A DNA stretch of 64,000 bases from Microbacterium terrisoli (GTDB lineage: Bacteria > Actinomycetota > Actinomycetes > Actinomycetales > Microbacteriaceae). This document shows, piece by piece, positions 53,433 to 61,233 of this stretch; position 1 is the stretch's first letter; every line of letters starts with the position of its first letter. Below the pieces are notes generated by a model. That model did no database searches and was not told the DNA's origin. It worked only from the letters and a program-made list of their open reading frames with translations. The translations under genes were made by a program, and so were the position numbers. The DNA lies in the NCBI RefSeq assembly GCF_030866805.1, contig NZ_CP133019.1, forward strand, positions 1,550,001 to 1,614,000, written 5' to 3'.

Positions 53433-54077
53433 TCACAGCTCGGTGGAGTCACCGGGGTCGAGCCTGAAGAACCGGCCACCGCCCTGCGCCGTCGCCCATT
53501 CCAGGCGGTCACGATGCATGGCCAGACCTGTGCTGGAAAGGGTCATGTCGTGCGTGCCGAAGGCCCCGTGCGGCGCGACGGCCAGCACGAAGTCCATCGC
53601 CTCGCCGATCTTCAGCCACGGTGCGCCCACGGGCGCGGCAAGCAGCTCGACATCGCGCCCCTCCGGCACGGCGTACGAATCGCCGGGGTAGTAGAAGCGG
53701 TCGTTGACGAGCACGCCGACGTTGTCGACCACCGGCAGTGACTCGTGGATCACCGCGTGGCGTCCGCCGAAGAACTCCAGCGTGAACGGCGCGAGCTCGA
53801 CCGTGTCACCCGGGGCGACGACGGTGACCTCCAGACCCGCTTCGCGGATGGATGCCGCAGCCCCGGCGGGTGCGTAGACCGGCGCGCCGCCGGTGCCCTG
53901 CGCGATGCGTGCGAGGCTCTCGGGCGTCCAGTGATCGGCGTGCTCGTGGGTGACCACCACCCCCACCACGTGCTCCAGGTCCTCGATCGGCCGGGTGAAT
54001 CCGCCCGGGTCGACGATGAGCTTCTCGCCGTCGATCTCGATGACCAGAGCGGCATGTTCGTGCTTGGTGACGCGCAT
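53433..54077 (-). CDS. MBL-fold metal-dependent hydrolase
   Basis: A 214-aa metallo-beta-lactamase-fold protein. VVTHEHADHWTPE is the HxHxDH zinc motif, YPGDSY supplies the bridging Asp, and APHGAFGTHDM probably a late His. It resembles UlaG/YtnP-like small hydrolases; the substrate is unknown. The start at 54077 (MRVTKHEHAALVIE) gives the normal first strand; an upstream ATG at 54107 is possible. It is downstream of the gntR gene on the same strand, 45 bp away. Confidence 0.8.
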   Translation of the reverse strand: MRVTKHEHAALVIEIDGEKLIVDPGGFTRPIEDLEHVVGVVVTHEHADHWTPESLARIAQGTGGAPVYAPAGAAASIREAGLEVTVVAPGDTVELAPFTLEFFGGRHAVIHESLPVVDNVGVLVNDRFYYPGDSYAVPEGRDVELLAAPVGAPWLKIGEAMDFVLAVAPHGAFGTHDMTLSSTGLAMHRDRLEWATAQGGGRFFRLDPGDSTEL

Positions 54078-54122
54078 GGAACAAGTCAACTCCGCCGTGC
54101 CCGGCACGGCAACTCAGGAGCC

Positions 54123-54857
54123 TCAGAGCCGGTAGTCGAACTGCAGCCTCATCTTGTCGCCGCGGAAGACGATCGTCGAGTATTCGAATCGGCGGCCGTC
54201 GGCATCGCTGATGACGTCGGTCAGCTTCAGCAACGGTACGCCGCGCTTCACTCCGAGCACCTGCGCGTCTCTCGGCTCGGCGGCGATCGCCTCCAGCTGC
54301 TCGTCGACCCGGCGCATCGGCAGGCCGTAGGCGTCTTCCAGGATGACGCACAGCTGCTCGTCGACGACATCGCGATCGTCCAGCCCGGGCGCGAGTGCTG
54401 CGGGCACGTACGAGCGATGCAGGCTGATCGGCTCGTCTCCGACGGAGCGGAGACGGACGATCGCGAACACCTCGGCCGACTCGTCGAGCCCGAGATGCTC
54501 GCGGACGGCGGGTGAGGGCGAGGTCAGCTCGAGGCTGATCAGGCTTGTGGCTGTCGCATATCCCATCGACTCGAGCTGCTCGCGCACGCCCTTGTAGGCG
54601 GGGGAGACGGTGCTGATCTTCGACGGAGCGACGTATGTGCCTTTGCCCGGCACGCGGATCAGCAGGCCGTCGGCGGCCAGCTTGTTGAGCACACCGCGTA
54701 CGGTCATCCGGCTCAGGCCGAACATCCGATTCAATTCATTCTCGGAGGGGATGCGCTGATTGGGGGCCCATTCACCGCGCTCGATGCGCGCGTAGAGGAT
54801 GTTCTCCAGCTGCTGGTACAGCGGCATGGATGAATCACGTGCCAACAGATCGGACAC
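54123..54857 (-). CDS. GntR-family regulator, HutC subfamily
   Basis: A 244-aa regulator: an N-terminal winged helix (YQQLENILYARIERGEWAPNQRIPSENELNRMFGLSRMTVRGVLNKLAADGLL) and a UTRA ligand domain (ISLHRSYVPAALAPGL through RFEYSTIVFRGDKMRL). The GTG at 54857 has GAAGGAGG upstream. It is divergent from the aldolase-HAD-DhaL-DhaK operon and should control it in response to a sugar phosphate; the HutC group usually senses such metabolites. Confidence 0.92.
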   Translation of the reverse strand: MSDLLARDSSMPLYQQLENILYARIERGEWAPNQRIPSENELNRMFGLSRMTVRGVLNKLAADGLLIRVPGKGTYVAPSKISTVSPAYKGVREQLESMGYATATSLISLELTSPSPAVREHLGLDESAEVFAIVRLRSVGDEPISLHRSYVPAALAPGLDDRDVVDEQLCVILEDAYGLPMRRVDEQLEAIAAEPRDAQVLGVKRGVPLLKLTDVISDADGRRFEYSTIVFRGDKMRLQFDYRL

Positions 54858-54908
54858 GACAGCGCCTCCTTCCCGTCGACCTCGGCCATGCTACGCGAGA
54901 GGCGACCC

Positions 54909-54937
54909 TTGGCACCGGCAGTCTATACAGGTATAGT
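54909..54937 (+). promoter_or_regulatory. Promoter and GntR operator of the aldolase/DHA-kinase operon
   Basis: TTGGCA (54909-54914), 17-bp spacer and TATAGT (54932-54937) point at the aldolase gene. CTATAC-AG-GTATAG (54923-54936), a perfect 14-bp palindrome, covers the -10; its TATAC core fits HutC-subfamily sites. Placement indicates direct repression. Confidence 0.72.
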
Positions 54938-54985
54938 CAATCTCGCCCGGCACCGTGGATGACGCCGGTGCTCGAGGGAGCGACG

Positions 54986-55870
54986 ATGCTGGTCTCCACC
55001 GCCGGGATGACCCGGTTAGCGCGCGACGCGGGGTATGCGGTGCCCGCGGTCAACGTCTTCGATGATCTGAGCATGCGCGCGGTCGTGGCGGCTGCCGAGG
55101 CCGAATCGGCGCCTCTGATCGTCCAGATCTCCGTGAAGACCGTGCGTCTGATCGGAGCGGACTTCACGACGGCGATGTTCCGCAACGCGGTCAAAGAGGC
55201 GAGCGTGCCGATCGCACTGCATCTGGATCACTGCCCCGATCGTGGCGTGATCGACGAGATCATCCGGCAGGGGTGGTCGTCGGTGCTCTTCGACGCATCG
55301 AACCGTGAGCTCGCCGACGCCGAGCGCGAGACGGCCGAGGTGGTCGCAGCAGCCCACGCGGCAGGCGTGGATGTGGAGTCCGAGATCGAGAACATCATCG
55401 GTGTGGAAGACGGCGTCGGCTCGGATGTCTCGCTGCACTCCTACACCGTCGAAGAACTCGCCGACATCGCCCGGCGCACGGGAGTCGACCTGATCGCTCC
55501 GCAATTGGGCACCGCGCACGGCGAATACCGTAGCCAACCCCACCTCCTGCCCGAGCGCGCGCGCGACCTGGCGGCACGCACGCCGTTGCCGATCGTGCTG
55601 CACGGCGGCACCGGGCTGAGCGCCGAGGAGTTCACCTCGTTCATCGACGCCGGTGTCTCGAAGATCAACATCTCCACGCGGGTCAAGCTCTCGTACATGC
55701 AGGCGGCGGCGGAGCACCTCGATCGCGCCCGAGATGGCGGCAAATGGGATCCGCTGGCGATGTTCCGCGACATGGGGAGCGCTGTGCAGGCGGCGATCGC
55801 CGAGCACATCGCCGAGTTCGGAGCATCCGGGCGTGCCGATGCCACGCGCGCCGCATTGGAGACGGCATGA
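54986..55870 (+). CDS. Class II ketose-bisphosphate-type aldolase
   Basis: A 294-aa Zn-dependent aldolase of the FbaA/GatY/KbaY family. Zinc ligands are likely His82 (LHLDHCPD), His178 (GTAHGEY) and His206 (LHGGTG), with Glu133 as a second-site residue; SKINISTRVK binds phosphate. It should split a phosphorylated ketose into DHAP and an aldehyde, or the reverse. It is shorter than FbaA of central glycolysis and lies in a regulated operon, so a pathway-specific substrate is likely. The ATG at 54986 follows GAGGGAG. Confidence 0.88.
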   Translation: MLVSTAGMTRLARDAGYAVPAVNVFDDLSMRAVVAAAEAESAPLIVQISVKTVRLIGADFTTAMFRNAVKEASVPIALHLDHCPDRGVIDEIIRQGWSSVLFDASNRELADAERETAEVVAAAHAAGVDVESEIENIIGVEDGVGSDVSLHSYTVEELADIARRTGVDLIAPQLGTAHGEYRSQPHLLPERARDLAARTPLPIVLHGGTGLSAEEFTSFIDAGVSKINISTRVKLSYMQAAAEHLDRARDGGKWDPLAMFRDMGSAVQAAIAEHIAEFGASGRADATRAALETA

Positions 55871-56649
55871 CCCGTGCCCTGATCTTCGACTGCGACGGCG
55901 TGCTCGCCGATACCGAGCGTGACGGTCATCGAATCGCGTTCAATGAGACCTTCGCGCACTTCGGAGTGCCGGTGCGATGGTCCGATGACGAGTACGGCGA
56001 GCTGCTGCGCATCGGCGGCGGCAAGGAGCGGATGACGACGCTGTTCGCCCCCGACCGCCTCGAGGCGCTCGGACTGCCCGACGATCCCGCGGCCCAGCAG
56101 GAGCTCGTGGCCCGCTGGCACGCGTACAAGACAGACCGCTACACACAACTCGTGCAGTCCGGCGCACTGCCGGCCCGGCCGGGCGTCCGGCGCCTCGCCG
56201 CGCAGGCGCACGATGCGGGCTGGCATCTGGCCGTGGCATCCACGTCTGCCGAAGCCTCCGTGCGCGCCGTTCTGGAGCATGCCGTCGGGGCGGAACTGGC
56301 GACGCAGTTCACGGTATGCGCGGGGGATGTCGTCGCGCACAAGAAGCCCGCACCCGACATCTACCTGCTGACGCTCGAGCGACTGGGCGTCGATGCCGGC
56401 ACCGCGATCGCCGTCGAAGACAGTGCCATCGGACTGCGCGCCGCGCTCGCCGCAGGGTTGCGAACGATCGTCACGGTCAGCGGCTACACCGCGAGTGAGG
56501 ACTTCCATGGCGCCGCCGCTGTCGTCGACAGCCTCGGCGACCTGCCCGACACGGTCACGACGGTGATCGCCGATGCCTCCGGCCTCGGCATCACCGGCGA
56601 GATCACGATCGCAGATCTCGCGCGCCTGAGCGAACAGCCTCGCGCATAG
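55867..56649 (+). CDS. HAD-superfamily phosphatase/phosphomutase (CbbY-like)
   Basis: A 260-aa HAD hydrolase. DCDGVLADTE supplies nucleophile Asp8 and acid/base Asp10; VASTSAEASV, the Lys in AHKKPAPDIYL and AVEDSAIGLRAAL are motifs II-IV. The cap domain resembles the CbbY/beta-phosphoglucomutase group, so it may dephosphorylate or repair a sugar phosphate in this pathway. It overlaps the aldolase stop (ATGA). Confidence 0.85.
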   Translation: MTRALIFDCDGVLADTERDGHRIAFNETFAHFGVPVRWSDDEYGELLRIGGGKERMTTLFAPDRLEALGLPDDPAAQQELVARWHAYKTDRYTQLVQSGALPARPGVRRLAAQAHDAGWHLAVASTSAEASVRAVLEHAVGAELATQFTVCAGDVVAHKKPAPDIYLLTLERLGVDAGTAIAVEDSAIGLRAALAAGLRTIVTVSGYTASEDFHGAAAVVDSLGDLPDTVTTVIADASGLGITGEITIADLARLSEQPRA

Positions 56650-56672
56650 TCAGGAAAGAAAGGGCAGAGCTC

Positions 56673-57308
56673 GTGTCGGACGGCAATGACAGTATGACGA
56701 GGCTCGAGCGGGCGGTGCACACCATCGCGCAGACGTGCGTCGACAACGAGAAGTACTTCAGCGACCTGGATTCCGTGGTCGGCGACGGCGACTTCGGGTA
56801 CTCGCTGGCGCGCGGGTTCGAGATCGTCCTGACCGACTGGGACGGGTACGACCGCAGCGACCCCTCGACATTCCTGCAGAAGATCGCCTTGACGATGAGC
56901 AGCCGCATCGGCGGCACCTCCGGTCCCATCTGGGGCACCGCCTTCATCAGGGCATCCACGGCAGTGCGTGGCAAGTCTGAGCTGGCCGGCGCCGACGTGG
57001 TCGCGATGCTGCGCGCCGCGATCGAGGGGATCAAGGCTCGAGGCGGCGCGGAGGTGGGGGAGAAGACGCTGCTCGATGCGCTGGTGCCGCTCGCTGACGC
57101 CCTCGAGCAGCAGATCGCCGCAGGCGCCGACGCCCCCGTCGCATTGGCGGCCGCGCTCGAAGCCGCGCGTGCCGGCGCCGAAGCCACCAAGCCCATGCAG
57201 GCCCGCCGCGGCCGGGCGTCGTACACCGGCGAGCGCAGCATCGGGTCCATCGATCCCGGCGCCGTGGCCGTCGTCGTGCTCACCGAACGCATCGCCGACA
57301 CCTGGTGA
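56673..57308 (+). CDS. Dihydroxyacetone-kinase-type subunit DhaL
   Basis: A 211-aa nucleotide-binding subunit. DLDSVVGDGDFG holds the three Mg-binding Asp (33, 38, 40); SSRIGGTSGPIWGTAF and the C-terminal RGRASYTGERSIGSIDPGA are conserved. With DhaK it phosphorylates dihydroxyacetone or a related ketose such as erythrulose. Whether ATP or a phosphoprotein donates the phosphate is not visible; no DhaM-type partner is nearby, which favours ATP. GTG start; AGGAAAGAAAGGG lies upstream. Confidence 0.88.
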   Translation: MSDGNDSMTRLERAVHTIAQTCVDNEKYFSDLDSVVGDGDFGYSLARGFEIVLTDWDGYDRSDPSTFLQKIALTMSSRIGGTSGPIWGTAFIRASTAVRGKSELAGADVVAMLRAAIEGIKARGGAEVGEKTLLDALVPLADALEQQIAAGADAPVALAAALEAARAGAEATKPMQARRGRASYTGERSIGSIDPGAVAVVVLTERIADTW

Positions 57309-57346
57309 TCGATCCCGAATCCGCATGACTGAGAGAGAAGCGTTCG

Positions 57347-58342
57347 ATGAAGAAATTCCTCAATGACCCGAAGACGTTCGTCCCCGACATGCTGCGCGGA
57401 ATCGCGCTGGCGAATCCGGACACGCTGAGCTACGTGCCCGAATACAACCTGATCATGCGTGCCGACGCGCCCCGAAACGACAAGGTCTCGATCATCCAGG
57501 GCTCCGGCTCGGGCCACGAGCCTGCGCACGTGATGGTGGTGGGCCCCGGAATGCTGGATGCCGCGTGCCCCGGCGACGTGTTCTCGGCACCGCCGATGGA
57601 CTACGTGCTCGAGACTGCGCGTCGGCTGCGCTCGGACAAGGGAGTGCTGCTGCTGGTGAACAACTACACCGGCGACAAGATGGCGTTCGAGATGGCGTCC
57701 GAACTCGCCGAGGCCGAAGGCATATCGGTACGCACGCTGTTCATCGATGACGACGTCGCCGTCGAAGACTCGACGTACACGATCGGGCGGCGCGGAGTGG
57801 CCGGCAACTTCTTCGTGATGAAAGCCGTCGGCGCTGCCGCGGAGGACGGCGCCGACCTCGACCAGCTCGTGCGGGTGGGAGAGAAGGTCAATTCCGTCAC
57901 CCGCACGATGGGCGTGGCATTGACCGCGTGCACGCCGCCCGCGAAGGGCAGCCCACTTTTCGAACTGGGCGACGACGAGATGGAGTTCGGGGTCGGCATC
58001 CACGGAGAGCCGGGCCGCCGACGCGACAAGCTGATGTCGGCCGACCAGATCGTCGATGCGATGCTCGAGGCGATCGTGCCCGACCTGCCGTATGCGGGCG
58101 GAGACGAGGTGGCGCTGATGGTCAACGGGCTGGGCGGCACTCCGATCAGCGAGCTGTATCTGCTCTACGGCATCGCGCATCAGCGCCTTGCTGACCAGGG
58201 GATCAAGATCACTCGCAGCTACGTCGGCGAGTACTGCACGTCGCTGGACATGGCGGGGGCATCCATCACCCTCGTCAAGCTCGACGACGAGATCAACAAG
58301 CTGTTGGACGCGCCCGCATCGGTGGCTATTCGCGTGTTCTGA
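57347..58342 (+). CDS. Dihydroxyacetone-kinase-type subunit DhaK
   Basis: A 331-aa substrate-binding subunit. His219 in GVGIHGEPG should bind the ketose covalently as a hemiaminal; IIQGSGSGHEPAHVMVVGPGMLDAACPGDVFSAPP and LLVNNYTGDKMAFEMA are signatures. DhaL precedes DhaK here, the reverse of the usual order. The operon also has an aldolase and a HAD phosphatase but no transporter, suggesting that the substrate is made inside the cell or imported by a distant system. Confidence 0.9.
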   Translation: MKKFLNDPKTFVPDMLRGIALANPDTLSYVPEYNLIMRADAPRNDKVSIIQGSGSGHEPAHVMVVGPGMLDAACPGDVFSAPPMDYVLETARRLRSDKGVLLLVNNYTGDKMAFEMASELAEAEGISVRTLFIDDDVAVEDSTYTIGRRGVAGNFFVMKAVGAAAEDGADLDQLVRVGEKVNSVTRTMGVALTACTPPAKGSPLFELGDDEMEFGVGIHGEPGRRRDKLMSADQIVDAMLEAIVPDLPYAGGDEVALMVNGLGGTPISELYLLYGIAHQRLADQGIKITRSYVGEYCTSLDMAGASITLVKLDDEINKLLDAPASVAIRVF

Positions 58343-58349
58343 CATCGTC

Positions 58350-58385
58350 TCGGGGGTGCAGGTGTCCGCGCACCTGCATCCCCGA
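58350..58385 (+). terminator. Terminator of the DHA-kinase operon
   Basis: A 15-bp stem (58350-58364 with 58371-58385, one G-U pair) with a 6-nt loop begins 8 bp after the dhaK stop. It has no T-run. It also insulates the tRNA-Glu promoter that follows. Confidence 0.75.
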
Positions 58386-58399
58386 ACATCCGGAGCGAT

Positions 58400-58429
58400 T
58401 TGGTCGTGTTCTGGACGGCATGGCATACT
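58400..58429 (+). promoter_or_regulatory. tRNA-Glu promoter
   Basis: TTGGTC (58400-58405), 18-bp spacer and CATACT (58424-58429) followed by TGA, about 16 bp before the tRNA. It matches the tRNA-Gln promoter in -35, spacing and the TGA after the -10. Confidence 0.6.
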
Positions 58430-58445
58430 TGAACGGTTGCCTGAC

Positions 58446-58518
58446 GGCCCCATCGTATAGCGGCCTAGTACGCCGCCCTCTCACGGCGGTAACGCGGGTT
58501 CGAATCCCGCTGGGGTCA
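58446..58518 (+). tRNA. tRNA-Glu (anticodon CTC)
   Basis: A 73-nt cloverleaf. Acceptor GGCCCCA pairs with TGGGGTC (one G-U); the anticodon stem CCGCC/GGCGG encloses loop CTCTCAC with anticodon CTC; the T-arm holds GGTTCGAATCC. A58518 is the discriminator and CCA is encoded (58519-58521). Confidence 0.97.
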
Positions 58519-58531
58519 CCAACACACCAAG

Positions 58532-58557
58532 AGCCGGTCCGGAATGGGCCGGCTTTT
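58532..58557 (+). terminator. Intrinsic terminator after tRNA-Glu
   Basis: AGCCGGTCC-GGAAT-GGGCCGGCT forms a 9-bp stem with one G-U pair, followed by TTTTCG, 10 bp after the tRNA CCA end. Confidence 0.82.
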
Positions 58558-58658
58558 CGTGTTCTCGTGCGGCCGTCCGTGGGGGTTTTCGGCGGGGATC
58601 AGCGTGCTCACGCACTGTGCTCGGGCGAATCACAAGGTCGGTGCGCAATGCTCCTGAC

Positions 58659-59342
58659 GTGACCTCTCCTTCACGTCGTGCGAGCCCCACCGCCCTCACG
58701 TCGAGCTTCATCGGCTTGGCTCTCGTACTGGCGGTGCTCGTCGCGGGGCTGGCGATCACCGCGGCACCCGCGTGGTCGGCCGCCGAGACGCGGGTCGTGG
58801 CCGCGGTGGGCGCGGCCCACAACCCGCTGCTGGACGCGCTGTGCCAGATGATCGACGCGGTATTCGGGCCCGCCGGTGCGCCGATCCTCGGCATACTGCT
58901 GCTGGCGTGGGCGCTGCTGCTGACCGGCACCTGGCGGGGCGCGCTTCGCGCCGGACTGCTGCTGGTGGTGCCCTGGATGGTCGCCCAGGGCATGAAGTTC
59001 GTCGTGCGCCGTCCCCGACCGGAGCACGGTGCGCTGATCCGGACGATCGTTCCCGCTCCGTTGACATCCAGCTATCCCAGCGGCCACACCGCGTTCGCCG
59101 CTGCGCTGGTGTGCGCATTCGTGCTGTCCCTGGCCACCGCCCGCGCACGAACCGCCGCGGCCGCCGTCGGCGGTGTGGTCGTGCTCGCCGTGGCCTGGTC
59201 ACGCGTCTACCTCGGTGTGCACTATCCGACGGATGTCGTGGCGTCGATCGTCCTGGTGCTGGCCATCGCCCTGCCGTTGGACGCCGTGCTGACCCGGATG
59301 GGACCGCTCCGGGTGGATACCCCTGCTCGCGTCACGGCCTGA
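58659..59342 (+). CDS. PAP2-family membrane phosphatase
   Basis: A 227-aa membrane protein with about six helices. The phosphatase motifs are KFVVRRPRP, SYPSGHTAF and SRVYLGVHYPTDV, containing the catalytic His residues. It probably dephosphorylates undecaprenyl diphosphate or phosphatidic-type lipids at the membrane. The GTG at 58659 is chosen because AATGCT (58647-58652) ends 6 nt before it; an in-frame ATG at 58617 would precede this box. The start is not certain. Confidence 0.82.
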   Translation: MTSPSRRASPTALTSSFIGLALVLAVLVAGLAITAAPAWSAAETRVVAAVGAAHNPLLDALCQMIDAVFGPAGAPILGILLLAWALLLTGTWRGALRAGLLLVVPWMVAQGMKFVVRRPRPEHGALIRTIVPAPLTSSYPSGHTAFAAALVCAFVLSLATARARTAAAAVGGVVVLAVAWSRVYLGVHYPTDVVASIVLVLAIALPLDAVLTRMGPLRVDTPARVTA

Positions 59343-59365
59343 TCACCGCGCGCAACGGCGTCAGG

Positions 59366-60937
59366 TCATCCGGCAGACGGCAGGCGTGAACGGGTCAGCA
59401 GCCAGATGCGGCTGCGGTGCTCGTCGATGCGCCGCTGGGGGTGATATCCGAGGCGGGTCAACGAGGTCAACCCCCAGGAGTCGGGGGTGCGGGAGTCGGT
59501 GTACTCGACGAGCCAGATGCGCGCGACGCCGATGAATCGGCCGTGCGCGGCGGCCTGGGGAATCGAATACGTCTCGTCCCACCAGTACGCCGCGCGGACG
59601 TACGGCTTTCTCAGCAGGAGGTCGCGCGTGCTGCGGAACGCGGCCGGCTCCGTGTCCATCGCGAGGCGCGGCTGACGGGACGGACGTGCCGCGGCGTCGA
59701 ACACGATCCCGTCACCCGGCCGGGCATCACCGGAGATGACGTCTGCGATCTCGTTCCAGTCGGACCCGTTCTTGGCGTACGGCGTGCGCTGCGATGCCCA
59801 CACAGGTGCGGCGGCGATCACCACGACAGCGGTGAGCACCACGGCGGCGAGCAGGCCACCCGTGTGCGATCTTGTCGCCCGGGCGATGCGACGCACACCC
59901 AGCGCCATCAGCAGCGCCGCAGCGGGCGCCGCGAAGGTCCCGTAGCGTGAGGTGAAATCGGCGATCAGTACGTTGACGGCGATCAGCACGCCCATCGGGA
60001 GAATCAGCCACGCCAGCAGCAGCGGCTCCAGGTGCACGACGCTCGCATCGCGAAATCGTCCACGGCCGCCAGCCCGAAGCGCATCGGCCGCGAATGCGAG
60101 ACCCGCGACGGCGATCAGCGTCCAGGCGACCGCGGCGAACATGCCATCGCTGAACCACGTCTGCACGAACACGGATGCCGGGGTCACAGCATCCGCCTTC
60201 TCAAGATAGGCGATCTGATGGCGCTGCAGCACGGCCAGCACATAAAGCGGTGTCGCGCAGGCCAACCCGGCAAGTGTGGCCCGCAGCCACCGTCGCCGCA
60301 TGACGCGCATCGCGGGGTCGGTCCACATCGCGACGCCGGCGGGCAGAGCCATCAGTCCGAGGTACAGGTACGAATACGTGCCCACCGCCAGGACCGCGCC
60401 GTACGCGATCCACCAGCCCTTCCCGGTTGGTCGGCGCAGCATGATCTCGACGACGATGGCACACAGGATCGCCGCGAGGGCTGCATCGAAGGCATACGAG
60501 CGGGCTTCTTCGCCTGCGTAGGTGAGCCGGGGCAGCACCGCGGCGAACACGCCGGCCAGCACCGCGGTGCGAAGGCCTACGACGCGTCCGCACGGCCACA
60601 CGACAGCGGCCGCGCAGATGCCGACGCCGATCGCCGATGGAAGGCGCACGGAGAAGGGCGACGAGCCGAACACCTCGATCCAGCCGTGCAGCACGGTGTA
60701 GTACAGGCCGTGCACGGCGTCGACCCGGGTCAGCATCCCCAGCAGCGAGACCAGCGGGCGCGTGGCGGACATGACACTGGTGGCCTCATCGCCCCACAGC
60801 GACGGGATCCACGATCCTGTTGCCGCCAGAACGGCTGCGAGCGTGCCCAGACCGGCCGAAGCCCCGCCCAGCTGCCGATACCGCACCCGGGGAATCGCCG
60901 CGGGCGCGGCATCCGCTTCCAGCGCCGCGAGGGCCAC
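59366..60937 (-). CDS. GT-C family glycosyltransferase (mannosyltransferase-like)
   Basis: A 523-aa protein with about 10-12 helices. The first loop has the acidic SLWGDEATSVMSATRPL and HGLYYTVLHGWIEVFG, typical of GT-C lipid-linked-sugar transferases; a C-terminal soluble region of about 100 residues follows. It likely adds sugars to the envelope using a polyprenyl-phosphate donor. The GTG at 60937 has GAGAGG 9 nt upstream; the open frame continues to 61180, but that part is Arg/Ser/Pro-rich and overlaps the riboswitch region. Confidence 0.72.
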   Translation of the reverse strand: MALAALEADAAPAAIPRVRYRQLGGASAGLGTLAAVLAATGSWIPSLWGDEATSVMSATRPLVSLLGMLTRVDAVHGLYYTVLHGWIEVFGSSPFSVRLPSAIGVGICAAAVVWPCGRVVGLRTAVLAGVFAAVLPRLTYAGEEARSYAFDAALAAILCAIVVEIMLRRPTGKGWWIAYGAVLAVGTYSYLYLGLMALPAGVAMWTDPAMRVMRRRWLRATLAGLACATPLYVLAVLQRHQIAYLEKADAVTPASVFVQTWFSDGMFAAVAWTLIAVAGLAFAADALRAGGRGRFRDASVVHLEPLLLAWLILPMGVLIAVNVLIADFTSRYGTFAAPAAALLMALGVRRIARATRSHTGGLLAAVVLTAVVVIAAAPVWASQRTPYAKNGSDWNEIADVISGDARPGDGIVFDAAARPSRQPRLAMDTEPAAFRSTRDLLLRKPYVRAAYWWDETYSIPQAAAHGRFIGVARIWLVEYTDSRTPDSWGLTSLTRLGYHPQRRIDEHRSRIWLLTRSRLPSAG

Positions 60938-61098
60938 GCCTGCTGCCTCTCTGCCCGAGCCAACCGATATCCGCGTCGAGAGACTACCCAGCGCAGCCCG
61001 GCGGGGAGGGGACGAGATGATGAGGCGGCTGTGAAGGTCATGTGACCGCGGACGTGTCCACTGCGCGTCGCAGGTCGGATCACCCGCCGGCGGCCCGT

Positions 61099-61233
61099 TA
61101 GACTGTCGGGGCGAGAGGGAGTATCCCGATATCGCGCGTCCGTCATCACGAGGCCCGTCGGAGGGCCTCCGGGCGCGCACCGTTACGGCGGGGGAGAGAC
61201 TTTCGACGCAACGCCGACCCTCGAAAGGCCCGC
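61099..61233 (+). promoter_or_regulatory. Candidate yybP-ykoY manganese riboswitch upstream of terC
   Basis: TAGACT (61099-61104) would start an RNA near 61111. It contains GGGAGTA (61118-61124) and CCGTCATCAC (61140-61149), resembling the two conserved internal-loop strands of the yybP-ykoY manganese aptamer. A perfect 7-bp hairpin GAGGCCC-N6-GGGCCTC (61150-61169) stands between them and the 3' part. A second hairpin, CTTTCGA (61200-61206) with TCGAAAG (61221-61227), buries the ribosome-binding site GAAAGG of terC, a plausible translational switch. TerC genes are a known host of this riboswitch class. No covariance search was possible. Confidence 0.6.

Noticed and set aside
60937..61180. Extended N-terminus of the second GT-C glycosyltransferase up to 61180
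   Set aside because: The extra 81 residues are Arg/Ser/Pro-rich, not hydrophobic, and would overlap the terC promoter and riboswitch; a GTG with ribosome-binding site at 60937 fits better.
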